DNA of 64,000 nucleotides, from assembly GCA_050953105.1 (NCBI GenBank), contig JBMNMA010000004.1, positions 310,001-374,000 of the forward strand. The letters are read 5' to 3'. The notes beneath the pieces are model-generated. The model saw only the letters and a program-made list of their open reading frames with translations. It did not search any database and was not told the DNA's origin. Source of the DNA: UBA1206 sp050953105 (lineage in GTDB: Bacteria; Bacillota; Clostridia; Oscillospirales; CAG-382). Shown here in pieces: positions 44,568 to 54,550 of the stretch. Position numbers and translations under genes: made by a program. How positions within the stretch are numbered: position 1 is the first letter of the stretch; each line of letters begins with the position of its first letter.

Positions 44568-47459
44568 ATGGATTTTTTACATCACACCGATCCTAAAACC
44601 CTTCATATAAACACCCTCCCTCCGAGGGCATATTATATTCCCTATGAAAATGAGGAAAAGGCCAGAGCCGGAAACCGCAACCAATCTGCCTTTTTCCAGT
44701 CCCTTTGCGGCCAATGGGGTTTCGATTGGTTTGCCTCGCAAAAGCATCTTCCCGATTTTCTTAACGAAAGCTATGCACCGGGGGAGACTATAACCGTCCC
44801 CTCCTGCTGGCAGATGTATCTTGACCGGGGGTATGACGTTCCCCATTACACCAATATAGTCTACCCCTTTCCGGTAAATCCCCCCCATGTTCCTGAAGAA
44901 AATCCCTGCGGATTGTATTCCCGCAAATTCGATGTAAAACACACCGACAAAAATGTGTATATCAACTTCGAAGGGGTAGATTCCTGCTTTTATCTTTATA
45001 TAAACGGCGTCTTTGCAGCCTACAGCCAGGTGTCCCACTCCACAAGCGAGATAGACATTACCCCCTTTGTAAAAGAAGGGAAAAACGATATTAAGGTGTT
45101 GGTTTTCAAGTGGTGCGACGGATCATATCTTGAAGACCAGGACAAGTTCCGACTTTCGGGAATATTCAGAGAGGTTTATATTCTCTACCGGGACAAAACC
45201 CATTTGACCGATATTTATGTAAAGCCCGCCCTTTCGGCGGATTTTGCGACAGGCAGTATAAGCATTGAAACCGACGGGGAATACAAGGCGTTTTTGTATT
45301 CGCCGGATGGCGATAGGAAAAACACCCTTGAAGTTAAAAACCCCCTTCTATGGAGTGACGAAACACCCAATTTATATAAGCTTATAATACAAAGCGGGAA
45401 CGAGTTTATCCCCTTTGATATTGGCTTCAGAGACATTTCGGTAAAAGACCGCACCGTCTTTATAAACGGCAAAAAGGTTAAGGCAAAAGGGGTAAACCGC
45501 CACGACTCCCATCCGGTAAAGGGGTATGCGGTGTCGGTGGAGGACATGGAAAAAGACCTTTTCATAATGAAAGCCCACAACATTAACATGGTGCGGACCT
45601 CCCACTATCCCAACGACCCCAGGTTTTACGAATTGTGTGACAGATATGGCATCTATGTCTGCGACGAGGCGGACCTTGAAACCCACGGAATGCAGGTCTA
45701 CGGCAACTGGGATTATTTTACCGATAATCCCGAATATGCCGCCGCCTACCTTGACCGGGCAGCAAGGCTGCTGGAGCGGGACAAAAACCACCCGTCGGTT
45801 ATAATGTGGTCGGTGGGTAACGAAGCAGGAACAGGCTGCAACCACAAGGCAATGGGTGAATATTTTGCCACCAGAGATACAACACGGCTTATCCATTCCG
45901 AGGACGCCACCCGCCGCCTTGCTCATTATCTTAAAGACAACCCCGAAAAGGCAAACTGTCCCTATATCACCATCGACAGCCGGATGTATCCGTCAACTTA
46001 TGAAATAGAAAACGACTACCTTAAAAACCCCCATCTTACAAAACCCTTTTTTCTATGCGAATATTCCCACGCCATGGGCAACAGCCCCGGAGACCTTAAG
46101 GACTACTGGGATTTGATTTACTCCTACGACTCATTTTTCGGCGGCTGCGTGTGGGAGTTTTGCGACCATGCCCTTATAAAGGGACAAGGCGAAAAGGGAG
46201 ACATCTACGCCTACGGCGGGGATTTCGGCGATTTTCCCAACGACGGGGAATTTTGCGTTGACGGCCTGGTTTATCCCGACCGCCGATACCATACGGGACT
46301 TCTTGAATACAAGCAGGTTATAAAGCCCTTTAAGGCGGAGTTTGACGGCAACACGCTTAAAATCAAAAACCTCCGTTATTTTAAGGACTTTTCGGATTTA
46401 TATCTTGAATGGGAAGTAACCGACGGCGGAAAGACAATACAAAACGGCGTTATAGAAACCCTTAATGTCCCCCCGCAGGAAACATGTGAAATTCACCTTG
46501 ACTTAAACAAAAACACTATCGGTAAAGCATATTTAAACATATACTTAAAATCAAAAGTCCCTCTCCCCTGGGCAGATATCGGCTATGAATATGGCTTTGA
46601 GCAGATTTATATAGGCGGCAAAACCCAAAAATCCGCATTAAATCCTGCTTCCTTTACCGAAACGGCATATTCTTTCGGGTGCGGTAGTATTGAAATCGAC
46701 AAAAAGTCAGGTATGCCAAAGGCAAGGTGTTTTGCTTTGCCTGCTGTTATTTCTATCTGGCGGGCTCCTACCGACAACGACAGATATATTAAAGCCGAAT
46801 GGCTTAAAGCAGGCTACTTTGACGCCCAAACCGAAATCGAAAGCACCGGCTTTGAGGGCAACACCTTATTTTATAATTTCAAGCTTAAAAACGGGGATAG
46901 GGAAATAATACAAGGTAAAATAACATATACCCCCTATGCCGAAGGGGTAAAGGTTGATATTGATGTTTCAAAAGCCGACAACCTTCCCGAGCTCCCCCGT
47001 TTCGGCCTTGAATTTAAGCTTAAACCCGGGTTTGATAAGTTAACCTATTTCGGCCTCGGTAAGTATGAAAGCTATGCCGACAAACGCCATGCAAGTAAAA
47101 TGGGGTTATATCACACTGCTGCGGACGAAAATTTCGAACCGTATATAAAACCCCAGGAAAACATGGCACACGCCGAAACCGAGTTTGTTGAAATTACCGA
47201 CGGCAGGGAAAAGGTGAAATTTACATGCCTTGAAAAGCCCTTCTCGTTCAACTTCAACCGCTATGGCTCAAAGGTGCTGACACAAACTTTACACAACCAT
47301 GACCTTATTCCCCAAGACGGAGTGTATCTTAACATTGACTACCGTCAGGCTGCCATAGGCTCCAACTCCTGCGGGCCGAAGGCCAATGAAAAATACCGAT
47401 TTTTAGAGCAAAGCTTTTCCTTTTCCTTCTTTATTTCAAATCCGGAGGAATGTCTATGA
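44568..47459 (+). CDS. lacZ: beta-galactosidase, glycoside hydrolase family 2
   Basis: 963 residues, LacZ type: sugar-binding, immunoglobulin-like, TIM-barrel and C-terminal Bgal_small_N domains. The acid/base is Glu419 in SVGNEAGTG and the nucleophile Glu498 in FLCEYSHAMGN; their spacing is near that of E. coli LacZ. No signal peptide. ATG 44568 follows the previous stop by one base with GAGG upstream; a TTG at 44556 is rejected. The stop overlaps the next start (ATGA). A lactose permease is not seen. Confidence 0.94.
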   Translation: MDFLHHTDPKTLHINTLPPRAYYIPYENEEKARAGNRNQSAFFQSLCGQWGFDWFASQKHLPDFLNESYAPGETITVPSCWQMYLDRGYDVPHYTNIVYPFPVNPPHVPEENPCGLYSRKFDVKHTDKNVYINFEGVDSCFYLYINGVFAAYSQVSHSTSEIDITPFVKEGKNDIKVLVFKWCDGSYLEDQDKFRLSGIFREVYILYRDKTHLTDIYVKPALSADFATGSISIETDGEYKAFLYSPDGDRKNTLEVKNPLLWSDETPNLYKLIIQSGNEFIPFDIGFRDISVKDRTVFINGKKVKAKGVNRHDSHPVKGYAVSVEDMEKDLFIMKAHNINMVRTSHYPNDPRFYELCDRYGIYVCDEADLETHGMQVYGNWDYFTDNPEYAAAYLDRAARLLERDKNHPSVIMWSVGNEAGTGCNHKAMGEYFATRDTTRLIHSEDATRRLAHYLKDNPEKANCPYITIDSRMYPSTYEIENDYLKNPHLTKPFFLCEYSHAMGNSPGDLKDYWDLIYSYDSFFGGCVWEFCDHALIKGQGEKGDIYAYGGDFGDFPNDGEFCVDGLVYPDRRYHTGLLEYKQVIKPFKAEFDGNTLKIKNLRYFKDFSDLYLEWEVTDGGKTIQNGVIETLNVPPQETCEIHLDLNKNTIGKAYLNIYLKSKVPLPWADIGYEYGFEQIYIGGKTQKSALNPASFTETAYSFGCGSIEIDKKSGMPKARCFALPAVISIWRAPTDNDRYIKAEWLKAGYFDAQTEIESTGFEGNTLFYNFKLKNGDREIIQGKITYTPYAEGVKVDIDVSKADNLPELPRFGLEFKLKPGFDKLTYFGLGKYESYADKRHASKMGLYHTAADENFEPYIKPQENMAHAETEFVEITDGREKVKFTCLEKPFSFNFNRYGSKVLTQTLHNHDLIPQDGVYLNIDYRQAAIGSNSCGPKANEKYRFLEQSFSFSFFISNPEECL

Positions 47460-48403
47460 TAAAAATCGCCGTGCTTGACGCCGCCACCTTGGGGGATGAC
47501 CTTGACCTTTCCCCACTTGGTGCACTGGGCGAAGTTATAACCTACACCGCCACCCGTCCCGATGAGGTCGCAAAGCGGCTTTCGGACGTTGATGTGGTGT
47601 TGATAAACAAGGTTAAACTTAATGAGAATAACTTGAAGGATTCAAGTGTTAAGCTTATCTGCATTGCCGCCACCGGCTTTGACAATGTTGACCTGGAATA
47701 CTGCCGCCGCCGGGGGATAGCCGTAACCAACGTGGTGGGCTACTCCACCGACAGCGTTTGTCAGGTCACTCTTGCCATGGCTTTGTATCTTTCCACCTGC
47801 CTTAAACAATACACCTCCTATGTCCGGGAGGGGGACTACATCCAAAGCGGTATCGCCAACCGGCTTGTTCCTCCCTACCACGAGCTTGCCGGCAGGGTAT
47901 GGGGTATTGTGGGACTGGGCAACATAGGCCAAAAGGTGGCGTCGGTGGCGTCCGCTCTCGGCTGTAAGGTTATAGCCTACACCCGGACACCCAAAGAGGG
48001 TTATGAATGCGTTGGTATTGACGAGCTTTGCGAAAGGGCGGATATAATATCCATCCATACCCCCTTAAATGATGGAACAAGGCACTTAATAGATCAAAAC
48101 CGCCTTTCCAAAATGAAAAAGACGGCAGTATTAATAAATGTCGCCCGGGGGAACGTTACCGACGAAAAGGCGGTGGCGGATGCTATTTTGGCAGGCAATA
48201 TCGGTGGTTTCGGCTGCGACGTTTACTCCGCCGAGCCCTTTGACGAAAACCACCCCTATAATAAAATCCTTCACCTTGACAACGTTTGTCTTACTCCCCA
48301 CATGGCCTGGGGTTCGGTGGAGGCAAGAAACCGTCTGCTTGGGGAAATGATTGAAAACATTAAAGCCTTTTACTCGGGCCGGCGGCGAAACCGCCTTGAC
48401 TGA
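47456..48403 (+). CDS. D-2-hydroxyacid dehydrogenase (NAD-dependent)
   Basis: 315 residues. ATG 47456 is preferred over ATG 47450 because CCGGAGGA is 7 nt from the former and touches the latter. Rossmann motif GLGNIGQKVAS; catalytic Arg in NVARGN, Glu in the AEPF region and His in LTPHMAWGS. The family includes glycerate, lactate and phosphoglycerate dehydrogenases; the substrate is not resolved. It sits between lacZ and DUF1284 with ATGA coupling, so a link to sugar catabolism is inferred. Confidence 0.9.
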   Translation: MIKIAVLDAATLGDDLDLSPLGALGEVITYTATRPDEVAKRLSDVDVVLINKVKLNENNLKDSSVKLICIAATGFDNVDLEYCRRRGIAVTNVVGYSTDSVCQVTLAMALYLSTCLKQYTSYVREGDYIQSGIANRLVPPYHELAGRVWGIVGLGNIGQKVASVASALGCKVIAYTRTPKEGYECVGIDELCERADIISIHTPLNDGTRHLIDQNRLSKMKKTAVLINVARGNVTDEKAVADAILAGNIGGFGCDVYSAEPFDENHPYNKILHLDNVCLTPHMAWGSVEARNRLLGEMIENIKAFYSGRRRNRLD

Positions 48404-48404
48404 T

Positions 48405-48779
48405 ATGAAGGAAGTTTGTCTTCGCCCCCACCACGGTCTTTGTGTAAGGTTTTACGCCGGCAAAGGCTACAGCAGGGAATTTGTAAATAACATGAATATG
48501 ATTGTCGGCAAGTTGAAAGACAACCCCGAAATCACCCTTGTTTTATCAAGCGATGTTTTATGCTCCTGCTGCCCCAATAACGACAGTCAGGCAGGCTGTA
48601 AAAGCATCGATAAAGTTAACGGCTATGACACCGCCGTGCTTTTACATACCGGTCTGTTGGCAGGGGACAAAATAAAATGGGAGTATTTTCAAAGCCTTTT
48701 AACCGAAAAGATATTTAATACAGATATATTCGACCAAATCTGTCCAGACTGCCAATGGAGTGAAATATGTCATAAATAA
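48405..48779 (+). CDS. DUF1284 Cys-rich protein
   Basis: 124 residues, starting MKEVCLRPHHG one base after the preceding stop. The LRPHH motif with YSREFVNNM identifies DUF1284. The Cys pattern LCSCCPNND...GC and CPDCQWSEIC suggests a bound metal or Fe-S cluster. Function is unknown. It ends the rightward unit, directly before a strong terminator. Confidence 0.87.
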   Translation: MKEVCLRPHHGLCVRFYAGKGYSREFVNNMNMIVGKLKDNPEITLVLSSDVLCSCCPNNDSQAGCKSIDKVNGYDTAVLLHTGLLAGDKIKWEYFQSLLTEKIFNTDIFDQICPDCQWSEICHK

Positions 48780-48780
48780 G

Positions 48781-48814
48781 TTCAACCCGGCCAATGCCGG
48801 GTTGAATTTTATTT
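48781..48814. terminator. terminator between convergent units
   Basis: TTCAACCCGGC (48781-48791), loop CAAT, GCCGGGTTGAA (48796-48806), then TTTTATTT. The 11-bp stem is perfect. It serves DUF1284 and probably the M29 gene from the other side. Confidence 0.92.
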
Positions 48815-48821
48815 ACTTGTG

Positions 48822-50048
48822 TTAAAATGCCCAGGTGCCGTTTTTGAATATCTCAAATGCAACGCCGTCTTTGTATCCGGTTATGGACAGGTCGTCGGCG
48901 CCTATCATAAAGTCAACGTGAATCATTGAATCGTTAAGGCCGCATTCCTTAAGCTCGGCTTCGGTCATGTTCTCAAAACCCTCAACGGTGTCGGAATATC
49001 CCTTGCCGAGGGCCAGATGGCAGGATGCGTTTTCGTCAAACAATGTTTCATAAAAGAGTATGCCCGACTTGTTAACACCCGACTCCTTGGGAACAAGGGC
49101 AACCTCGCCAAGGTAGGAGGCGCCTTCGTCCATGGTAAGCATTTTGTCAAGAAGCTCGCCGTTCTTTTCGGCTTTCCAGCTTACCGCCTTGCCGTCCTTA
49201 AAGGTGAATTCAAAGTTTTCAATAAGCACACCGTTGTAGGACAAGGGCTTTGTTGAAACAACCCGTCCTTCGGCAACGCCTTTTTTGGGAGCGGTGAAAA
49301 CTTCTTCGGTGGGCATGTTGGGGTTGAAAGAAACTCCCTGTAATGTGGTGTCGCTGCCGCCGCCCCATTTGGAATTGGGCATAAGACCAACCCTGAAATC
49401 GGTGCCGTTGGAGGACTTGTATTCAAGGTAATCGAAATGCTTGGCGGTTAAAAACTCTTTTCTTTCCTTGAAAATACGGTTATGCTCTCTCCAGGCGTCA
49501 ACTGCGTCGTTGTCGGGGGTAAGATGGCAGGTGGTGAATATGGCATCCCACAGCTTGCTTACCGCAACGCTTGTCCGGTCATTGGGGAACACCTTTTTTG
49601 CCCACTTGGGGGAGGGAACCGCAGCAATAGTCCACTGATATTTATTTTCCATGGCTTCCCGGTAGGGCTTTATTTTGGGGAAGGTGGCCTGCCTTGATTT
49701 GGCCATTTTTTCAAAGTTTATCCCCTTAAGTCCGTCGGGATCGTCGGAAAGGATGTGTATGCAGGCGGGGAGGTTTTCAACCTGATACTTTAACTTTTCC
49801 TCTTTCCATTTGGGGAACTTGGAAAGCTGCTTTAACGACATCTTTTTGTAGTGGAGCTTTGTTATGGGTTGGTATGACCACTGAACGTCTACCTGCTTTG
49901 CCCCCGCCTTGTAGGCCTCTTCAACCACAAGGGTAATAAATTCATACTGGTCGGCGGAGCCGTATACAAATACCTCCTGACCTTTCTGAACGTTTGCACC
50001 GACCTTAACTATAAGTTCGGCATATTTTTTAAGTAGCCTTTTTGTCAT
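48822..50048 (-). CDS. M29-family aminopeptidase (AmpS/PepS-like)
   Basis: 408 residues. The metal-ligand glutamates, His and Asp of this family appear in the C-terminal half (PTEEVFTAPKK, ALGKGY and HVDFMIG). Thermophilic aminopeptidase family M29, cytoplasmic, broad N-terminal specificity. AAGGAG precedes ATG 50048, which overlaps the ligA stop (ATGA). Last gene of the leftward yqeG unit. Confidence 0.9.
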   Translation of the reverse strand: MTKRLLKKYAELIVKVGANVQKGQEVFVYGSADQYEFITLVVEEAYKAGAKQVDVQWSYQPITKLHYKKMSLKQLSKFPKWKEEKLKYQVENLPACIHILSDDPDGLKGINFEKMAKSRQATFPKIKPYREAMENKYQWTIAAVPSPKWAKKVFPNDRTSVAVSKLWDAIFTTCHLTPDNDAVDAWREHNRIFKERKEFLTAKHFDYLEYKSSNGTDFRVGLMPNSKWGGGSDTTLQGVSFNPNMPTEEVFTAPKKGVAEGRVVSTKPLSYNGVLIENFEFTFKDGKAVSWKAEKNGELLDKMLTMDEGASYLGEVALVPKESGVNKSGILFYETLFDENASCHLALGKGYSDTVEGFENMTEAELKECGLNDSMIHVDFMIGADDLSITGYKDGVAFEIFKNGTWAF

Positions 50049-52036
50049 TGTCTTTCTCCTTTTATCATATTCAGGAATTCGCTTTCGTTTATTATTTTTA
50101 CTCCTAAAGCCCTTGCCTTGTCAAGCTTGCTGCCGGCATCCTCGCCGCAAACCAAAAGGGAGGTCTTTTTCGAAACCGATGAAGCGGCTTTTCCGCCGTT
50201 CTTTTCTATTATTTCCTCCGCCTCGTCCCTTGACAAAGATTCAAGTTTTCCGGTAACCACCACCGTCATGCCCGCAAAGGCGGACCCCTGCTTTTCCAAT
50301 TGTTCGGTCATGTTTACCCCAAGTTCCTTTAACCTTTCTATAACGGCAATATTGTTGCCGGAAGAAAAGAAGTTAATAATACTGTCCGCCGTTTCGGGGC
50401 CTATATCGTTAACGGAGGTAAGTTCGTCATGGGTGGCCTTTATAAGGCTTTCCATATTCAAAAACCGCTTTGCCAGGGTTTTAGCCGCCTTTTCCCCCAC
50501 ATGGCGTATGCCGAGGGCGTAAATAAGCTTGGATAACGGACGTGACTTTGAGTTTTCGGCTGCGGTTATTATGTTTTCCGCCGACTTTTCCCCCATACCG
50601 GGCAATGAAGCGATTTTTGATTTATCTAAATTATAGATATCGGCAACGGATTTAATAAACCCTTCTTCAATAAACCTTTCGGCGGTGGATTCACCCAGGG
50701 TTTCAATATCCATGGCACTCCGGGAAACAAAGTGGACAACGTTTCTGAGTAGCTGGGCCGGGCAGGACGAATTGGTGCATCTTGTTGCCGCCTCGCCCTC
50801 CTCCCGGGTAACTATTCCCCCGCAGGACGGGCAGACCGACGGCATTTCAAAGGGTTTTGTTCCTTCGGGCCGTTCTTCCTTAACCACCGACACAATTTCG
50901 GGTATTATATCCCCGGCTTTGCGTAAAAACACCTTGTCCCCTATACGGACATCTTTTTCGGTTATAAAGTCAATATTGTGAAGTGTTGCCGCCGACACAA
51001 TAGAGCCGGAAACCGGCACAGGCTTTAATATGGCTTTGGGCGTTAGCACACCTGTCCGCCCTACCTGAATCACAATGTCGGTAACGGTGGTTTTAACCGT
51101 TTCGGGGGGATATTTAAAGGCCACCGCCCACCTGGGAACAGCGCCTACCTCCCCCATTTTCTCACGATAGCCAAGGTTGTTTACCTTTACCACCGCTCCG
51201 TCTATGTCAAAGGGAAGATTCTGCCGTAATTCGCCTATTTCTTTTATTCTTTCTTCAATATCCTCATAGCTTTTGCACACCCTGAAATCCGGGGAAACCA
51301 CAAAGCCTAAGTCTTTCAGATATTCAAGGCATTCCCCGTGGGTTGCCGGCATTGGGGTGTCGCAAAGCTGGACATTGAAAACAAATATTTCAAGCTTTCT
51401 TTCGGCGCAAAGCCGCGAATCAAGCTGCCGTAAAGAACCTGCCGCCCCGTTACGGGGGTTGGCAAAGGGGGGAAGCCCCTCCTCCTCCCGCTTTTCGTTT
51501 AAGCGGGCGAATATTTTTTTGGGCATATAAGCCTCGCCCCGGACAATAATGCGGGGGATTTTTTTGTTTAACCTTAGCGGAATCGAGCGGATTGTTTTAA
51601 GGTTTTGGGTAACATCCTCGCCCACAAGACCATCTCCCCGGGTGGCGCCCCGGACAAAGATTCCGTCGATATATTCAAGGGCAACCGAAAGACCGTCGAT
51701 TTTACATTCCACCACAAAATCGGCGTCGTTAAACTGGGCCTTTACACGCCGGTAGAAGTCGGCAACTCCCTGGTAGTCGAAAACGTCGGTTAAGCTTCCC
51801 AGTCTTACCGGGTGGCTTACCTTTTCAAATTTTTCGGCCACATGACCTCCCACCCTGTGGGTAGGGGAAGCGGGGGAGGCATATTGGGGATACTGGCTCT
51901 CAAGGGCTTTAAGCCGCTCAAAGAGCATATCGTATTCGTAATCGGAAATTTCCGGCGAATCCTCGTCGTAATACTTTTTGGAATGATATTCGATTTGCTT
52001 TTCAAGGGAACGCATTTCTTCTATGATTTTTTCCAT
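50045..52036 (-). CDS. ligA: NAD-dependent DNA ligase
   Basis: 663 residues from ATG 52036; an in-frame GTG at 52045 directly abuts the AAGG site and is less likely. The adenylation motif is CKIDGLS, followed by GEA, the OB fold, the zinc site CPSCG...CTNSSCPAQ, the helix-hairpin-helix array and a complete BRCT domain at the C-terminus (GMTVVVTGKL). It starts 5 nt after the prmA stop. Confidence 0.97.
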   Translation of the reverse strand: MEKIIEEMRSLEKQIEYHSKKYYDEDSPEISDYEYDMLFERLKALESQYPQYASPASPTHRVGGHVAEKFEKVSHPVRLGSLTDVFDYQGVADFYRRVKAQFNDADFVVECKIDGLSVALEYIDGIFVRGATRGDGLVGEDVTQNLKTIRSIPLRLNKKIPRIIVRGEAYMPKKIFARLNEKREEEGLPPFANPRNGAAGSLRQLDSRLCAERKLEIFVFNVQLCDTPMPATHGECLEYLKDLGFVVSPDFRVCKSYEDIEERIKEIGELRQNLPFDIDGAVVKVNNLGYREKMGEVGAVPRWAVAFKYPPETVKTTVTDIVIQVGRTGVLTPKAILKPVPVSGSIVSAATLHNIDFITEKDVRIGDKVFLRKAGDIIPEIVSVVKEERPEGTKPFEMPSVCPSCGGIVTREEGEAATRCTNSSCPAQLLRNVVHFVSRSAMDIETLGESTAERFIEEGFIKSVADIYNLDKSKIASLPGMGEKSAENIITAAENSKSRPLSKLIYALGIRHVGEKAAKTLAKRFLNMESLIKATHDELTSVNDIGPETADSIINFFSSGNNIAVIERLKELGVNMTEQLEKQGSAFAGMTVVVTGKLESLSRDEAEEIIEKNGGKAASSVSKKTSLLVCGEDAGSKLDKARALGVKIINESEFLNMIKGERQ

Positions 52037-52041
52037 AAAAA

Positions 52042-53001
52042 TCACACCTTTTTAGCTCTAATCCCCGTCCAGTCGTTTTCAAACTTAACGTCAAGTATTT
52101 CAAAGCCGTGGTTTTCCAAAGCCAAAGCCACGTCGTCTTTTCTGGGGGCAATAATGCCGCTTAAAATAATGCTGCCGTTTTTCTTAATAAACCTTTCAAA
52201 CAGCGGCATCATGGCCACCAGCACGTCCGCCACAATGTTTGAAAGGATAATATCATATTCAAAGCCGGATATAATATTTACCAAACCTTCGTCCTCAAGC
52301 ACGTTTCCCGCATAGGCGGCAAGGGCGTTTTCGTCGATGTTGTTTATTTTAGCGTTCTTTTTGGCAATCTCAACGGCATTTTCCTCAATGTCAACGGCAA
52401 CGCATTTTTTTGCCCCCATAAGGCAGGCGGCGATGCCCAAAATACCGCTTCCGCAGCCCATGTCAAGGATGGTTTTGTTTTGTATATCCTCTTTTTCCAA
52501 AAGCTCAAGGCAAAGCTTTGTGGTTTCATGCCTTCCCGAACCGAAGGAGGATTCGGGGTCTATTTCAAGAACTATCCTGCCGTTAGGCTGACATTCCTCC
52601 CAGCTTGGCTTGATTATAAGCTTTTCGCCTATCTCAATGGGGTGGAAATATTCCTTCCAGTTGTTTTCCCAGTCCTTGTCGTCGGATTCGGAAAAAGAAA
52701 CTTCCACATTTCCGAACTCGCCGTTTTCCTTCATTTTTTCGACAGCCGCCAGAACAAGGGCTTTACGTGCGTTGCCCTGCTCGTTTTGGGTGAGATACAC
52801 CGTAATTGTAACCGTTTCGGTGTCGGTGGGGATAAGTCCTTCGTCATAATAATCGAATGGAATGGAGTTGTCCATTATTATATCAAGAAAATCCTTGGGG
52901 TCATCTATGGCAAAGGTGGTAATGCCGTTGATTATAAGCTCCCCGGCAAGAAATTCCGACCCCTGGGTGTTGGTTTTTATAATTATCTCATCAAACTTCA
53001 T
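52042..53001 (-). CDS. prmA: ribosomal protein L11 methyltransferase
   Basis: 319 residues. An N-terminal substrate-recognition domain is followed by a SAM methyltransferase domain: FGSGRHETTKLCLELL, DMGCGSGILGIAA and the catalytic-region ILSNIVADVL. GAGGAAAT precedes ATG 53001. It overlaps the previous gene by 11 nt. Confidence 0.95.
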   Translation of the reverse strand: MKFDEIIIKTNTQGSEFLAGELIINGITTFAIDDPKDFLDIIMDNSIPFDYYDEGLIPTDTETVTITVYLTQNEQGNARKALVLAAVEKMKENGEFGNVEVSFSESDDKDWENNWKEYFHPIEIGEKLIIKPSWEECQPNGRIVLEIDPESSFGSGRHETTKLCLELLEKEDIQNKTILDMGCGSGILGIAACLMGAKKCVAVDIEENAVEIAKKNAKINNIDENALAAYAGNVLEDEGLVNIISGFEYDIILSNIVADVLVAMMPLFERFIKKNGSIILSGIIAPRKDDVALALENHGFEILDVKFENDWTGIRAKKV

Positions 53002-53863
53002 TTATCATTTCCTCGTATATATCTTTAAGCCGTCTTGCGTCCTCCGCCATGGTGCCGTCGGACTCGCATATAACCGTGGGGGTTACCCCCAGGGAAACCA
53101 CTGCTTTTATAAACAGCCTTTCGTCGGGGCCGAAGTTTTCGTCCTCAAAGGTAAGGTGCTTTTTCTCCCCCATGCCGGTATATTCGATTTTTGAAAAATG
53201 GCAATGTAAATTTTCGGCCCGTTCGGGACCTAACCCCCTGGCTATGGTTTCGAAAATCCGCTTATAGTCATCTTCGGTTTTAATCCCCCCAAGGGTGCGG
53301 GCGTTTAGGTGGCCGAAATCCACCACAGGGTAATAAAATTCGGGGGCAACCTTGCAAAGCCTTATAACCTCCTCAAGGGTGCCGAGCTGGTTGTGCTTGC
53401 CCATGGTTTCAAGCCCTGCTTTGGATTGATATCCCCCCTCAGCCATGGCTTTAGCAGCCTTTTCAAGGGTATCTTCTGCTTTGCGCATGGCGTCCTCCCG
53501 GTCAAGCTTTGCCGCAGAGCCGGAATGGACTACAAAAATATCCGCGCCAAGCAGGTCGGCCGCGGAGGCTGATTGTATAATATATTTAACGCTTTTATTG
53601 CGTATTTCCTCGTCTGCAGATGACAGGGAAATAAAGTAGGGTGCATGAAGGGACATGGCTATGCCGTATTCCCTTGCCTTGTCCCGTATGGCCATGCAGG
53701 TTTCGTTTGAAATAAACAGTCCTTTTCCCGCCTGATACTCATAGGCGTCAAGGCCCCGCTCCTTCAGCCATGCAAAAGCCTGAAGGGTGGACTTGTTACC
53801 GTCCGCATAGAAGGAAAGGGAGTTCCCCGCCGGGCCGAACAAACTTCTACGTCCTGCTTTCAT
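52991..53863 (-). CDS. AP endonuclease family 2 / TIM-barrel protein
   Basis: 290 residues of the endonuclease IV-like xylose-isomerase barrel superfamily. Metal ligands are suggested by SLHAPYF, VVHSGS, VDFGHLNA, HCHFSK and CESDGT. It is more divergent than bona fide Nfo, so it may be an AP endonuclease or a sugar isomerase/epimerase relative; position next to ligA mildly favours DNA repair. GAAGGT precedes ATG 53863; it overlaps yqeG by 17 nt. Confidence 0.8.
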   Translation of the reverse strand: MKAGRRSLFGPAGNSLSFYADGNKSTLQAFAWLKERGLDAYEYQAGKGLFISNETCMAIRDKAREYGIAMSLHAPYFISLSSADEEIRNKSVKYIIQSASAADLLGADIFVVHSGSAAKLDREDAMRKAEDTLEKAAKAMAEGGYQSKAGLETMGKHNQLGTLEEVIRLCKVAPEFYYPVVDFGHLNARTLGGIKTEDDYKRIFETIARGLGPERAENLHCHFSKIEYTGMGEKKHLTFEDENFGPDERLFIKAVVSLGVTPTVICESDGTMAEDARRLKDIYEEMINEV

Positions 53864-54386
53864 TTTTTACCTTCAATCTTTTGTAAATGTTAATAAAGGG
53901 TTTTTCCAAAAACCGCTTTGTTTTGAAAAATAACGTCTGCTTATCTTTAATGGGTTTGACCATGAAAAAGTCAATGCCTGCTCTATGGGCCGCCAGACAG
54001 TCGGTGAATATCTGGTCGCCAACGATAAGCATTTTATCTTTATCTAGGCCCATGTGCTTGACGCAGCGCTTTATCCCCTTGGGAGACGGCTTGGCGGCAT
54101 CGGAAACGCAGAAGAACCCCAGTTCTTCATTGAACATACCGGCCCGGTCGTTTTTGTTGTTTGACACAAATGCCACCTTTATGCCTGCCGCTACAAGGGA
54201 GGCAAAATAATCCTTCATTTCCTGGGTGGGCCTTAATATCTCGTAGGGGGCAACAGTGTTGTCAATGTCAAACACAACCCCCTCCTTTCCCAACGAGGAA
54301 AGAAGCTTGGCGTCAATTTCGTATATATCCTTATACATGCCTTCTGGCACAAATAGCTTTCTCTTTTTTATATTACGGTTCTTCAC
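53847..54386 (-). CDS. YqeG family HAD IIIA-type phosphatase
   Basis: 179 residues. HAD motif I is FDIDNT, motif II VSNN, and motif IV GDQIFTD. Bacillus yqeG lies in the yqeH-aroE-yqeK group; the physiological substrate is uncertain, with phosphatidylglycerophosphate phosphatase activity shown for some relatives. GTG start at 54386 with GGGAG upstream. First gene of the leftward unit; its promoter region (54387-54550) is AT-rich without one clear choice. Confidence 0.88.
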   Translation of the reverse strand: MKNRNIKKRKLFVPEGMYKDIYEIDAKLLSSLGKEGVVFDIDNTVAPYEILRPTQEMKDYFASLVAAGIKVAFVSNNKNDRAGMFNEELGFFCVSDAAKPSPKGIKRCVKHMGLDKDKMLIVGDQIFTDCLAAHRAGIDFFMVKPIKDKQTLFFKTKRFLEKPFINIYKRLKVKNESRT

Positions 54387-54550
54387 AAGATACTCCCGGG
54401 AAAAATATAATTATATTTATTATTTATGCAACATAAGCATATAATATCATATAATTTTTAGCCATTAATGTCAAGTATTATGTTATCGCAACAACATTTA
54501 TTGAAAAATTTTAACAAAAACGCCTACCTTTGCACAAAATTTATTTTGTC

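Noticed and set aside
45372..45926. 184-codon frame opposite lacZ
   Set aside because: Overlaps the catalytic barrel coding sequence with no start signals of its own.
54387..54460. Single clear promoter for yqeG on the minus strand
   Set aside because: Several AT-rich -10-like hexamers exist, but none has a good -35 at proper spacing.
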